Assembly: GCA_014898415.1 (NCBI GenBank)
Contig: RCTD01000001.1
Coordinates: forward strand, 1,860,001-1,924,000
Length of the DNA stretch: 64,000 bases
DNA from: Stromatinia cepivora
Taxonomy: Eukaryota; Ascomycota; Leotiomycetes; Helotiales; Sclerotiniaceae
Direction of reading: 5' to 3'
Position numbers and translations under genes: made by a program
The notes under the pieces: generated by a model
Seen by the model: only the letters and a program-made list of their open reading frames with translations
The model's database searches: none
Told to the model about the DNA's origin: nothing
In this document: piece by piece, positions 12,201-24,642 of the stretch
Numbering within the stretch: position 1 is the first letter of the stretch
How the letters are laid out: every line of letters starts with the position of its first letter

Positions 12201-13299
12201 AAGAATATTTTATAAAATGGATTGTAATATAAAATTTATTCTCTTTTGTTTTTCAATATGATTTTATAATTATAAGATTGGTTAAAAAATAAGATATTTG
12301 ATTTATATTTGGAAAAGACTTAATGGTATTATCGATATTTAAATAGTATTTCAGATTCTAAATTGATTTTGATCAATACTTGATCGAATTTCCTTCGAAT
12401 TTTTGTATTCTTAAATTCGATTAAAATAATCAGTATTTTCTTTTCTATATATTATTTGTTTTATTAAGAGTTTATTATATTATTGAGTTTTTTTAAAATA
12501 ATAATAAAGAGTTTAATATATTTATCTTTTTTATATTCTAATTAGAATTTATTGGATTTGAATATATATAAATCGAGGATTTCGAATGATATACAAAGGA
12601 GGTATTTGTAGATTTATAATGATAATATAATTGATTAAAAAAAAGATGGATTGAATTTAAAGGGAATCAAAGTTTTTTTTTTCAATAAGAATTTATATTA
12701 TATTTATATTTAAAGATTCTTATTATATATTATTAATTATGATTAATTTGTTTAATTGTAAATCTTTTCGATTTCAATATTCTTTGAATTGATTATTTTA
12801 TTAATTAATATTTTGTTAAATTAATCGATCGATTTTCTGTTTATGAAGGGATAATTAGGTAACAAAGAGATTGTTCGAATAGAAGATGATATAGGATCTC
12901 TTTTTAGATTATTTGAAATGTTGATTGAAGTAATCAAGTTTTGTTTAAATCTTTGATAATCAAAATCTATTTAAAATAATATTATAATTTTCTAATTCAA
13001 TAATAAGGAAAGGGATAAAAGATTATTCATAATTATTGATTATTAAATTAAAGAATATGAAATAGATAATAATATAATCTTATATATTATTATATCTTTT
13101 AATTTCAATTAAAATTTTAAATAATATAATTCTTGATTTAAATATAGAAAATAAATAAATAAAGATTATAATATTAATAAAAGCAAATTTATTTGCTTTA
13201 GAATCAATAAATGCTTTTGATTGATAAATATAATTATTCTTTGAAAGATTACAAAAAAAAATAAATGCTTTTCTTTTTATAAGTTTTGTTAGATCAAGA
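9300..13299 (-). pseudogene. Gypsy I pol (protease, RT, RNase H, integrase, chromodomain-like)
   Basis: The RT entry motif is clear at 11993-12193: KEYIIDNLNKNFIEFNQT, FIKKSNNNLRFYINFRLLN and KDQYPFPLIDETFS, matching gypsy VKKKDGSLRxCVDYRxLN and NRYPLPLIDE. The active-site box, on the minus strand near 11780, reads YLNN where YLDD is required, so both Asp are lost. At 10562-10834 the integrase zinc-binding region is recognisable (FDINNLRIYLIYKTHNS, then NINKTYLLLSQQYY; family LRxxLLxxxHDxxxxGHxGxxKTxxLLxxxYYWP). HDFHL near 9393-9410 corresponds to the end of the chromodomain segment better seen in element IV. Stops occur throughout. Confidence 0.85.
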
Positions 13300-15064
13300 A
13301 ATCTTATATTCTGTATAATGTTTAAAATAGAAATAGAATCTAAACATTTAGTTTTAAACGCTTTTCTTCTTTTAAATGAGTATTCTATATAACTTCAATT
13401 ATAACTTCTAGACTAAAATCTTTTTCGGTATTTCGATATTCTTTGAATTCTTTTACTTCTTTTTGTATCGTTTTGATCTTATTAAGATTATCAATACAAG
13501 GTATCGATGTATATATTATTCTAGGAAAGGAAGAAGATAACGAATATTTGAAGTTCAAATAGTTATTGGATATAATAGAGCCTATATATCCGAAAGGAAT
13601 ATTCCAGAATAGAAACAATTTCAGGAATATAGAAGTTCCAAAATTGAAATTGTTAAAGCTCCGAAAAGATTATAAGGAATTTGTAGTAGTTATTAGTTTA
13701 CAAATAATTACAAAAACATTTTGTTTAATATAATATCGATTTTGTTCTTATAATGAAATTTCATTTTGATTTATTTTAATAAATATATTTATAAGTTTTT
13801 TTGTAATCTTATAATTTTTGATAAATATTGTTATTATTTATAAAAGAAAATCGGAAATCTTTTATTCAAGATCCTTAAATAGAATTTTATTATTGGTAAT
13901 CTCTGTTTGAATAGTAAATAATCTGAACTTTCTATATCATTTTAGGAAATTATTATATCGAATTATATTAGATATGATTTATATTTTGTATTGAAAATAA
14001 GTATTATCGATTTCGATTGAGTTCTGATAGATCGTTATAAATTGTTCGATTAATTTAAGTATTACAAATCGGAGTATTTATATATAAAGAATATAATAAT
14101 GTATTTATATTTTCAATTCGGTTTGATTGATTATATATATATAGTATTATATTTTACTTTTAAATGATATAGTATATAATTTGAATCGTTTTATAATCAA
14201 TAATTATTATAAATTAGTTTTAAATTTAATATTATTGTTAAGTTTAATAATAAGATTTGTAGGTTTTGGTATATATATATCTCGATATAAATTATAATTA
14301 ATATAGAAATATAATCTTGATCGATTAGATTAGTTTTTTGAATGAAGGGATCCCTGATTATTAAATGAATTGTTATTTCTTAAAGAAAAAGGAGAATTAT
14401 CGAAGGACCCTAGATGATCAGATTGTTTGATCAAAATTCTCTTTTTTTGATTTCGGGATCTTTGAATTTGTTTAGATAAAGGTTCTTAAATTTTGATTGA
14501 AAGAATAAAGGGAATCTCAAGTACTATTATTGATCTGAATGCTTATATAAGTATCATTTGGGATTCAAAAAAAGATTGCATTATTGTAGAGTTTGTTATT
14601 ATTATAACTTTCAATTGTCGATTCTTTTTTTTCAAATTCATAATCATTATATAGAAATCTTATAATTGTAATAGTGATTCAGAAAAAGTAATTGAATTAT
14701 TAGAAGCATTAATTTTATATATTGGAATCTTTTTTTTATTAATCTTCTTTTTTCCAATAATAATATTATCCAATCCTATATTTATTTTTTCTTCGAGGGT
14801 TTATTGAAATAATTGAAAAGAAGGAGATAACTCTTCAGAATAAATTTTCGAAAGATTGGACTATATAGGAAAGAGAATTCGTTGTATTATAAAAGTAATA
14901 ATACACTTCTAAAAATATTTATATCTTCATCGATTAAATTGGAATAGATTTTCTTCTTCTGAATATAATATTTGTAAAAGTTTATCTAAGAAGGTATTAT
15001 TAAAGTGAAATATTATTTGAAAAATCATTAGATAATCGGATATTTATAAATAAGTTATAAATAA
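13300..15064 (-). pseudogene. Gypsy I gag region
   Basis: Region between the 5' LTR and the protease. It is collinear with the same region of elements II (33.2-35.8 kb), III (31.2-32.9 kb) and IV (36.1-37.9 kb). A 77-codon open stretch (13385-13618) ending EVKEFKEYRNTEKDF is conserved in all four copies as a gag C-terminal segment rich in Glu and Lys. A CCHC knuckle is not visible. By position this is gag; sequence alone would not name it. Confidence 0.6.
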
Positions 15065-15346
15065 TATGATATATAAAAGTTGTAATAAAACTAAATAAAC
15101 AGAATCAATTATATTCCTTAGAATCTATAACTAAAAAATTATGACTTGTAAAAACCAATTAGATATATATATACAAATATTTATTTATAAATTATAAGAC
15201 TATACATATACATTATTAAGATCATCATTTTATTATACTAAATCGTATGATTCGTAATATATATGCACGGACGATCAGCTTATTAATTGATATGAGAGAT
15301 AAGGGGCATCATATGATTAGCCTCCTATAATTCACGATTCGTGATA
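15065..15346 (-). repeat. Gypsy I 5' LTR
   Basis: 282 bp. Its inner end reads TATGATATATAAAAG where the best preserved LTR reads TGTGACGCACAAGAG, every difference being C-to-T or G-to-A. Its outer end CACGATTCGTGATA is followed by TATCC. Confidence 0.92.
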
Positions 15347-15351
15347 TATCC

Positions 15352-17150
15352 GAGATCTATTTTTAACAAATTCAATCAAATATCTCTTATATATAGATGA
15401 TATAACTTTGATTATATTTTCAACATTCTAAAAAAAGAATATCATTTTCTTCGAAAAAGTAATTAAACAAATATATATTTTAGATAAAGAAAATACTATT
15501 CAATTTGATTTAATAAAAATAGAATTAATATACTTCTTTATATTCAAAGATATAAAGATAATCTTAATTAAATTTTCGAATAAGGAAATAATTCAATCTT
15601 TAATATTAATTAAATGATTAAATATATAATTCGATTTTGATTTCAATTTCAAACAATATATTATAATCCGAACTATTTAGATTAAAATTTTATTCTATTG
15701 AATGGCTAAATTTATTAATTCTGAAAAAGGTTTTAATTCCAAAGTAATGAGATAGCTCTATATAATACATATTATTAATATAACTAATTATAATTCAATT
15801 TTATAATGAAAAAAACAAAACTAATTCAAGAAAATCCTTTAATCTTTGCAAAATCTTATCCTTCGAAAAATCCTAGGAATATTTAAAACCTCACTAATAA
15901 AACCAATAGAAATAGAAACTATATTATATTTTCCAAAAATAAGATTAAATATGAGAATCAAATAATATACTTTCAGATTATTGAAAATCTTGTTCTTTCA
16001 TTTTGTCAATTTAATAGCTATAAAGCTGATTATAGAAAAAGAAAATCAAAATATAATTATAACTTTTTGAAAAAAGCAATTGAAATCTATTCAATTCGAA
16101 AAAATCAAAAATTCAATCCAGAAAGATTTCGATCCCTTTATTTTGAAAAGAATCTATTATTTCTATTTTCCTTTTTAGAAGAAAAAAGTTTCATATAGAA
16201 TTAATATCAATAAATTAGAAAAAGAAGAAATTACAATAATTTATAATCTGATTTTCAAATATAAATATAAAAATACTATTATAATATATATTAATGCTTT
16301 ATTTATTCTAAAAAGAATAAAGATTAAAATCGGGATAATAATTATCTTATTAAATAATCGAATTTTATATCAAAAGATTATCAATATAAATATAAATGAA
16401 TTTATCTATAATAATAAATTTTTAAAAATTATTAAAACGATTAAATATATAAATTCAATAGTTCAATCAGGAAATAAATTTAAGATATATTTAAATAATT
16501 AAATAAAATTATTCCGATTAAAAAACCCCTTCGATTTATTTAATTAATTATACTAAATCAAAGTTATAAAAACTATAAAAATTATTCAAAATAAAAAAGT
16601 CGAAATCTCTTTTAATTAGATTTTCGGATATATATCTATACAAAGAAACAAATTAACTGATTTTTTTACAAAAAAAATGATCAAAATATCATCCTCATTT
16701 TATCAATTATACCTTTATTGAAATAGATATAATAAAAATGAAATCCGAGAATTGGATAGTTATCTTTAATATTAATAATATTTATCAATCATCGTTAATA
16801 TATTCAAGAAATTATCTTTAAAAGATTAATTAAAAAATCAAAGTTTCAGGAAATATCAAAAGAAGTATAATCTATACTTTATTTCAATTCAAAATTGGAT
16901 ATAGATACTTCAAATCTTATTTGAAACAATTCGGAATCTTCTTTAATGATAATTATAGATATAAAAGAAAGGAATCTTTTGATTATCTTTTGTTCAATTA
17001 TTTTATATACAAAATAGTAAGGAAAATCCTTAATAAGGATAATTCTATAGTCCGATCTATTATAAAATATCTGCTTTATATTAAAGTAGAAATCATCAAG
17101 ACCCTCGAATTTATCGAAGCCATATGGATAGCCATTAGATTATGACATCT
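15352..17150 (+). pseudogene. LINE ORF2, end of reverse transcriptase, RNase H and C-terminal tail
   Basis: Second part of the polymerase relic after the gypsy insertion. It begins RDLFLTNSIKYLLYIDDITL, in which YIDD is the RT active-site box. Farther on, about 16290-16680, a region reads FNxIFGYISIQRNKLTDFFT. This corresponds to the RNase H motif WIPGHxxxxGNExAD of I/Tad-type LINEs with the His and Glu altered. The last open stretch (16921-17145) contains ESFDYLLFNYFIY, which matches the post-RNase-H tail ESxxHxLxxCPxY. Several in-frame stops separate these pieces. No intact product is possible. Confidence 0.75.
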
Positions 17151-17655
17151 CAATAGAATAAAAAAAGAGATAGAAGAACAAGATGAAAGAGAAAGAGTAA
17201 TTTAAAGAACTAAAGGGTTAGAATAACCCCTTTATAATCTATATTATCAATTTTGCAAATTTGCAAAGTTAAATTATCATTTATCCAAATATTAAAACTA
17301 TTTATTATCCTCAATCTGGCTGATTCTTCTGGTCAATTCAGTCAATATCTGATCACCTTGGTCAATTTAATCAATTTGGTCAATTTGATCGATTCATTTG
17401 ATCAATCTGATCAATTCATTCTTAATCGTAAGGTTTTTAATACCTCAATTTGAATTTTACTTATTTCATTTATCATTTTCTTTATTATATACGAAGAGTA
17501 TCTATAAAACGGACATAGTTCCCTAGGATTATTTTTCATTTCCTTTATTTAAATATTAGAAGATTCAGGCTTTCAATTTCCCCAATTTATATTAGTTACG
17601 GTCGAATAAGATCAATTACCCTTCATTTATTATTATTAGAAGTCTACAAAGCTTT
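17151..17655 (+). other. LINE 3' untranslated tail
   Basis: Non-coding tail of the LINE. It shares extended similarity with 57820-58380, and the similarity stops at the copia LTR there, so the true 3' end is known only approximately. It contains a run of 9-bp GGTCAATTT-like units at about 17320-17430 and the shared string AAGTCTACAAAGCTT near its end. No poly-A tail is obvious in this A+T-rich context. Confidence 0.6.
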
Positions 17656-18945
17656 TAACTGTTTTAAATAATCATAGATTCAATATAGATATTAATTTAA
17701 TCAATCAATCAATCGGATATTTATTGCTACAGGATCTATATTACCTATTAATTTTAGATTATTATAATTGATGTATATCATTGGTCATTAGTAGGACGAT
17801 TTTGCTATACCCCTGGATAGCATTTACCATTTCATTAAGATTTCCTTTTATATCTATATTGCTTGGCTGGATATCCGAGATATATTTCTGTAAAATTTAT
17901 CTTGCGGTCTTAATAGCTTTGATTCAGAGAATCTCTATCTTTGATATTCAGTTATAATATAATGTTTCTGAATAGCTTTGTTTCTAATACTTTCTATACC
18001 ATTTCGTATATACAATATTCAATTATATCTTATTCACTTTGCCCAAATTATGAAGATCAATATGTTATGAGGGTAGCTATCTAGATCACATGGAAGTGTT
18101 TTAGACTCTCGAGGTGATTTATAACTAGATGTTAAATAGGGACTTTAAGTAATGAAAATAATAATATATTATTCGTAATTAATAATAGAGTATACTAAAT
18201 AATTGATCTTGAATACAAAACTTTATACAAAGGAAATCCATCTTGATTATATAGACCTTTGTGTTCTGGCTACTCAATAGGATCAATATAATTCAATACT
18301 GAACTCTCTAATCCTCATTGAACCAGTCAGATGATATTGATAGTATGTAAAAGTTTTTCTGTTACCCGGCATAACATTAAATTTGACTTCTCTATATCAT
18401 ATATAAGATTAGTTTTCTTTATGAACAATTCAAATTGCAAAGGGTAGATCATAAATTATATACGAATATAAAGTATATCAAGTTCAACTTAATCACTTAT
18501 TATGTATTTAAATAATAATAGTTTAATATTGTTTATATTCAAATCTCAAACCATCTTTCATAATATAATATATATACACTATCAAGACCAATATATCTAT
18601 ATAAATAAAACAAAAAATCGAAAAAAGATTAAGATTTGATTGAATAAAAAGATAACCAAATTATTTATACAGTATAACCAAGTATAATAAAATATACTCT
18701 TGTTATTTTTGGGGGTCTTTTAAAGATTGCCAATTTTGTTATTCTAAAGATACTACGACCATTACTACTTTCTTTTTTTATCTTAATTCTAATTTTAATT
18801 TGAATCCAAGTATCCGGCTTTCAATTATACATAATGCCGAAATATATATATAAAATCGTTCACAGTATAAGAACAACAATCAAAAATATATACTTTTCCT
18901 TGAATATAGTCTCCATTGATTATACAAGATTATGTATATAAACAA
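17656..18945. other. Non-transposon relic DNA, unassigned
   Basis: About 1.3 kb with visibly more G+C and more CpG/CpA than its surroundings, lacking similarity to any other part of the window. No continuous frame on either strand. It directly follows, in the minus-strand sense, the 3' side of the chitinase relic, and could hold that gene's C-terminal region. I found no motif to prove this. Confidence 0.4.
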
Positions 18946-20035
18946 ATAAAATCTCTAATATATACTGGATCATTATTTATATCTATTATATATATCAAAT
19001 CTGGAGGTGAATATCCAGGCCCTACAATACTAGTACTACTCGTGTAATATTCCAGATTTGGATTACATCCAGATCCATAACCCCTGCCAAAGGTAATACT
19101 TTATAATCATAGATTCTAAAAGTCTATATTCCCTGTCCGATACCTTGAAAGTTTTGATTTAATTCATTCGTTTATTCGAATAATCTTCCATATATAAGTA
19201 TCCCTAAAACAATCTTGGCTGAAATAATATCATAAACAATATAATAATTGATACTCGTTTATATATTAAATGAAATAAATCCATTTCCGGAAAGAGATAG
19301 ATTTGCTTGATAAACAGAAACAATACTTCAAGGACCAGTGTAATTATAGATCATAAAGTTCCAGAAATCCATATACTGATCTATTTCTGATAATTTCCAA
19401 TTTTGACATACAACAGGATTAACTGGACTTGCAACAGTAAGAAAAAAATGATAAAGGCTTTATAACAAATCACCAAATCTATCAAAAGTATCTCTAACTT
19501 CTTGAAACAATAATACGAAATCATTTACTTCAATATTATCTAAGAGATATTTCCAATCAACATCAATGCCATTTAAACCTAGATTTTGAACTAAAGAAAC
19601 TACAAACAATGCAAATATAACTCTTTTGGAAATAATAAATATAATTACAGAAAAGTTTGAAGAATATATCCAACCTCCTATAAATAATAATACCTTGAAA
19701 TTCCTATTCTATTTCTTCAAGATATACATCTGTTAAAGACAATTATAAAGATTAGTATTAAAGTTTTATAAAAAATTCTTTAACAACAATACATTGATAT
19801 CTACCCAGAAATCCAACAAATATCTAGTATCGGTTAACGATCATTATACGGTGAAGATTTAATTGCCTACACAACTCCAGATTCTAAATCAATATTGGCA
19901 AAAGCATATAGCACATATATAAGGTTTGCAACAGACAACTCTTATAGAAAGAATTATCTTCCATAGATAACCCTACAAATAAATTAATATCCTAGCATTT
20001 ATATAAAATAGAAAGGCTTAATCAATTAACATAAT
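18946..20035 (-). pseudogene. GH18 chitinase relic
   Basis: Minus-strand pieces in order match a glycoside hydrolase family 18 chitinase. They are VLYAFANIDLESGVV (~19890), then NRNFKVLLFIGGWIYSSNF (~19665-19715; family KVLLSIGGWTYS), LVQNLGLNGIDVDWKYL (~19545-19600; the DGxDxDWE catalytic strand), VASPVNPVVCQNW and IDQYMDFWNFMIYNYTGP (~19345-19440), and INYYIVYDIISAKIVLGILI with GRLFE (~19170-19260). The catalytic Glu of DxDxE is Lys here (GAA to AAA). Frame changes and stops occur, and an intron with 3' end TTTAACAG probably lies before the NRNFKV segment. In the family the enzyme hydrolyses chitin, usually as a secreted protein. N- and C-termini are not resolved; no other GH18 copy is in the window. 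Confidence 0.8.
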
Positions 20036-21559
20036 AAACAACACTCCGGTATTCATTGATTATAATCCCTAACAAATTAACTCTATACAAACAATATATA
20101 AAGAGAAGATGATAAATAATAAATGACTTTATATTATATAATATTAAATGATTATATTAATATAATAAAATTAAACAGATAAAAAAATTTCATCTTTAAT
20201 TCTTTCTCTACTGTTTATATAAAGGAAATCTTAAGTTAATTTTATTCCTCTCAAGGATAAGGTGCTTAAAGAGCATAAAGATTAAATAAAGGATAGATTA
20301 AATAAGATAGCCGCTTTTTTTTATTAATGAAAACAGCCGAACATCATCATTAAGATGATTATAAATTCCTATTCAGAGGATGCATTTTATCTTGAATCTT
20401 AATTAAGCATCTTTTTACAATGAATTCGATATCTATTACTTCCGATATTGTCTCAATTTACAATCTAATATTCACAAATACTGCTGGTCTATAAGGATGT
20501 ATAATTCGGAACCCGATATTGGTTTATTTATTAAATTGTATAAACACTATCGATATTTCCAAGTTCTTGATTTGATAATAGATACTATATATTGTATAGA
20601 TTGTTTATAAGCTTTAGGGGAAGGGGACAAGAATAAGAATATGATATATATTTTAGATGATTGTGATTGTATAGATAGATATTCAGTTGCTTTGTATATT
20701 TCAGAATTAATTATAATTATCTATAGATGTTCTATGATGATTATATTTCTTGTATATATAAAAGCTTAGATATAAATGAAACGCCTAAAAAATCATTTAA
20801 AATTGTTGGAATCTTTTATTCAAGGGAAGATCATTTTAATACAAAGGTATAAACGGCATATAGGATCTAGAAACTCGAATGTGTAATATATTCCAAATCG
20901 TTAATTGATCTTTATAGTATTGAAAAGCTATATTTGAATTGTAATAAGGATAAAATTCAAAATGAGATATGTAATATTAAACTTATTATATTTAGAGTAT
21001 TGGTTCTGTAATGATTGTATTCAAGAATATATCAAGTGGGAGAAGATGTAAAAATATGATTAAATATAATGTTCAATATATCAGAAAGTTATAGTGGAAG
21101 AAGTGCCGGTTATATTTCTAAAAGCTATTTTGCGAATAATCAAGATAAATTTAGATGATGATAAGGTGTAACTTTTTATAGCGGAAGTTTTTAATATTGT
21201 TATATTCAAGGCTTTCAATTAAATAATTTATTGTATTATATTTTGCAATCAATTGCTTCTCGTTTCCTTTTGATTTTAGTACTCTGAAAATTAAATTATA
21301 TCTCTTTATGCCGGTTTATTATATAGGGGGTATACTTGTTAAATTCAAATTTATATTTGTGTATTATATTTAAGGGGTAATATTATCCAAAATATTAATC
21401 TCAATTGTAATGTGATAATAGTAATGAATTATTATTTTTTTTTCTAAATCTATATTGATTGTAATGACGAAATTGATCGAGTATTTGTAGAGTATTCATA
21501 GATATTTAAAATAAATGAATTTTTTTGATTGAATCAAAAAAATAATATTGGCTAATGAT
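20036..21559. other. Unassigned region upstream of the chitinase relic
   Basis: About 1.5 kb between the chitinase relic and gypsy II. A + strand stretch around 20520-20780 has relatively few stops (YRYFQVLDLI..., then ALGEGDKNKNMIYILDDCDC) but resembles nothing I can name. The rest is A+T-rich with no evident feature. The left flank of gypsy II is ATGAT (21555-21559); its right-hand duplicate is missing. Confidence 0.35.
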
Positions 21560-21841
21560 TGTGACGTATAAGAGCCGTAATAAAGCTGAATAAACAGGGT
21601 CAATTATATTCCTTAGAATCTACAATTGAAGAATTATAGCTCGTAAAGAACAATTAAATATATATATATAAATATCCATTTATGAATTATAGGATTGTAT
21701 GTATATATTATTAGGATTATCATTTTATTATACTAAATTGTATAATTCGTAATATATATGTATAGATAATTAGTTTATTAATTGGTATGGAAGATAAGAG
21801 ATATTATATGATTAATCTCTTATGGTTTACGATTTATAATA
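21560..21841 (-). repeat. Gypsy II 3' LTR
   Basis: 282-bp LTR beginning TGTGACGTATAAGAGCC in + orientation and ending TTTATAATA. Same length and sequence family as 8320-8601. Its partner 5' LTR is missing. Confidence 0.9.
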
Positions 21842-24360
21842 TTATTTTTTCTTTTGGAAAAACTCGCCCTTAAATGTTTTATTCCTTTGTTTCTTTATTA
21901 TTTCATCGGAAATCAGGTTTTATAAAGATTTATAAGCCCTAAATCAATTAGATTAGTCATTTTGATTGATTTGGTCAAAATTGGAAATTGACCAAATTGA
22001 CCAAAATTGACCAAAATTGACCAAATCGACCAGATTGAACGAAATCGATAGGATGATATCATATTTCGTTTTTATTATATTCAAGCTTCCCTTTTGTATG
22101 ATTTTTGAAATGATAATAGATATAAAGTTTTAATATATTATCTTTATATTATTTTGGTGATAATAGCTTATCTATTATATAAAGTTTAAATTATATATAT
22201 ATACAATCAAATTCCTTTAAATTTGTATAGATTTTCGATCTTTTTATAATCATATATATATATATTATCATAAAATTATAATATTTAATTTACTGAATTG
22301 AAAAACACTTTTCTTTTTTTTAGTTTTATAAATGAATTGTTATTTATATAATTATAATTAACTTTTTTGTTTTTATAAAACTTTATTTAATCAAATAATC
22401 GATTAAAAAAATTAAACAATATTGGATTCATCAAATGAAAATCGTATAAGAAATATAATGATGTTTTAAAATCAGAAATAGAATATTAGATGAAATTAAT
22501 ATTATTATTAAATTACAAGATTTTATATAATAAAGTTTTTTGTACTTTCTTTATTATTAAAATCTTCTTCATTTTCTATTCCGAATTATTAATTATATTA
22601 ATAAATGGAGATGGTTTAAATATTTGATCAGAAAAAGAGTTGTTGTATATTTTATATAATCGATCTAGAAGAAAAACAGATTGAATTTTCATTATAATCA
22701 AAAATTCGAATTTGAAAAAGCTTCTAAATCGATTAATGATTTTGAATCTTCTTTAGATCGGGAAGTCCAGCTTTTTGAATAATCTTTAAATAGAATAACT
22801 TTTTATATTAAGTTATATATAATCTTCAATATCGAAATCGATTTTATATCAATAAATATTTATAGATTTCAATATTTTGGTTTAGATATATAATAAACCT
22901 TTTTTGATTCGTATAAAAATTAATCTATTATATTTTATATATATATAGATATCATATATATTTATATTATTTATTGGTTTATTAATGTTTTCTTTTTATT
23001 TCTATATATATTTCAATGTATATCTGTATAGAGTTTTGTAGGGTATAAATCCTTTTAAAGAGTTATATAAAAGAATAAATTATATATAATCTATTATAAA
23101 TAGGAATTCTGATTAATCGTTTTAATAATAATTAATAAATAGTTTTAATCGTTATTGAAGATATTGATTATAAATCTTAATTTGATTATTAATTTGGGGA
23201 TAATGAATAATGAATAGTTTAAAATTGGTTTTTAGGATTTGATTGAATTCCTTTTAGAATTGTAATATAAATTGAGGGTTACGATTTGATATTATAATGT
23301 TAAAGGAATCATAATATCGATATATATAATAGAGATATAATTATACTTGAACTCAAATATCGATTGATTTGTAATAAGGTATGGAAATAGTTTGCTTTAT
23401 TAATCGATCAATAATGATTAAAATATTATTATATTCATATTTATTCTTATTAAAGTTATAATAATCTATAGTAATATATTATTATATTCGATTAAGAATT
23501 AGAAATGAATATAATAAACCAGGGATATAATTATATAGAACAGAATTATATTTGTAAGCATAATAATTATATATATATCTGATTATAATATCATATATTT
23601 TAAGCTAATAGTATTATTAAAATAATAAAAAGTAGGTTTTGTTTATATTAGAATGAATAATGGAAATGGAATTGTAGATTTCGCGAATTAGATAAGTTCG
23701 AAGATTGTTGATATCAGATATTATTAGGCAATTATCATTAAACAAAAGATCATTTTGGAATAATATATATTTATGATTTTAGATAGTTTATATTCTGAAT
23801 ATTAATAAACTATTTATAATTTTATTTGCTATTTGCTTCGATAATATAATTAATTAAATCGAATCGAAAAGCGATTTTATTCAAATCGATATTAATAATC
23901 ATTATTTCGTTTAGATAATACTTTTATAAGATTTTTTTTATCATTTCGATATCAATTTGATTATCTTTAATAAATTATTAAAAGCGATTCTTTTTCTTCA
24001 TATAATTTTGAAGGTTCAATTTATCGATCCAATAGGTTAGAGTATTAACGAAAAAGTTATTTTTTTTAAAATGATATATAATAATAAAGTTATAATCGAT
24101 TAATACTTTTATTTAACAAATTTGTCGAATATTGAAAGTTTTAATAATTATAAAATATTCAAGGATTTTATAATCAATATAAATTTTGATTTTAGATAAT
24201 GAACCGATAAGTTTTGCTCTTCAATAATTAAAGAATCGAATAATTGATAGTATTTCCTTATTATAAATTTTATAATTCAATTTAATAATAATTATAGTTT
24301 TGAAGAAATAAACTATAGAAAACCAATCTTCATTATATTATTGTGATAATATATTAATAA

Positions 24361-24642
24361 TGTAACGCACAAGAGCCGTAGTAGAGCTGAATAAACAGAG
24401 TCAATTATGTTCCTTAGAATCTACAATTGAAGAATTATGATTCGTAAAGAGCGATTAGATATATATATACAAATATTCATTTGTAAGTTGTGGGGCTGTG
24501 TGTATATATTATTAAGGTTATTATTTTATTATATTAAATTGTATAATTCGTAATATATATATATAGATGATCAATTCATTAATTGATATGGAAGATAAGG
24601 GGTATTATATAATTAACCTTTTGTAGTTTATGATTCATAATA
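24361..24642 (-). repeat. Gypsy III 3' LTR
   Basis: 282 bp, begins TGTAACGCACAAGAGCC in + orientation: one of the least altered outer ends of this LTR family in the window. Left flank AATAA. Confidence 0.92.

Larger units (their letters stand above)
8320..15346 (-). mobile_element. Ty3/gypsy chromovirus-type element I, complete but degraded
   Basis: 7027-bp element with two 282-bp LTRs (8320-8601 and 15065-15346), inserted in the LINE RT domain with a perfect 5-bp duplication TATCC (8315-8319 and 15347-15351). In sense order (minus strand): LTR, gag, protease, RT, RNase H, integrase, a chromodomain-like region, a long A+T-rich tail with TTGATCAA-type repeats, polypurine region, LTR. The same family occurs as elements II, III and IV, and comparison among them supports the domain calls. 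No long open frame survives. Confidence 0.92.
1..17655 (+). mobile_element. Tad1-like LINE retrotransposon, interrupted by two LTR elements
   Basis: Non-LTR retrotransposon in three pieces: 1-540, 5632-8319 and 15352-~17655, about 5.5 kb in total. Order seen on the + strand: ORF1 with a CCHC-type zinc region, then ORF2 with an endonuclease/exonuclease/phosphatase fold, reverse transcriptase, RNase H and a C-terminal tail, then a 3' untranslated tail. This is the usual order in fungal Tad1/I-like LINEs. The 5' end may lie outside the window. The 3' end is placed by comparison with the second copy at 57774-58380. All frames carry many stops, mostly at positions explained by C-to-T change. Two insertions (copia at 541-5626, gypsy at 8320-15346) split ORF1 and the RT domain. 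Confidence 0.85.

Noticed and set aside
16921..17145. 74-codon frame as an independent small gene
   Set aside because: It is the C-terminal tail of LINE ORF2, in the right place and orientation.
17253..17453. 66-codon frame rich in Asn, Leu and Ile
   Set aside because: Translation of the GGTCAATTT-type repeat in the LINE tail.
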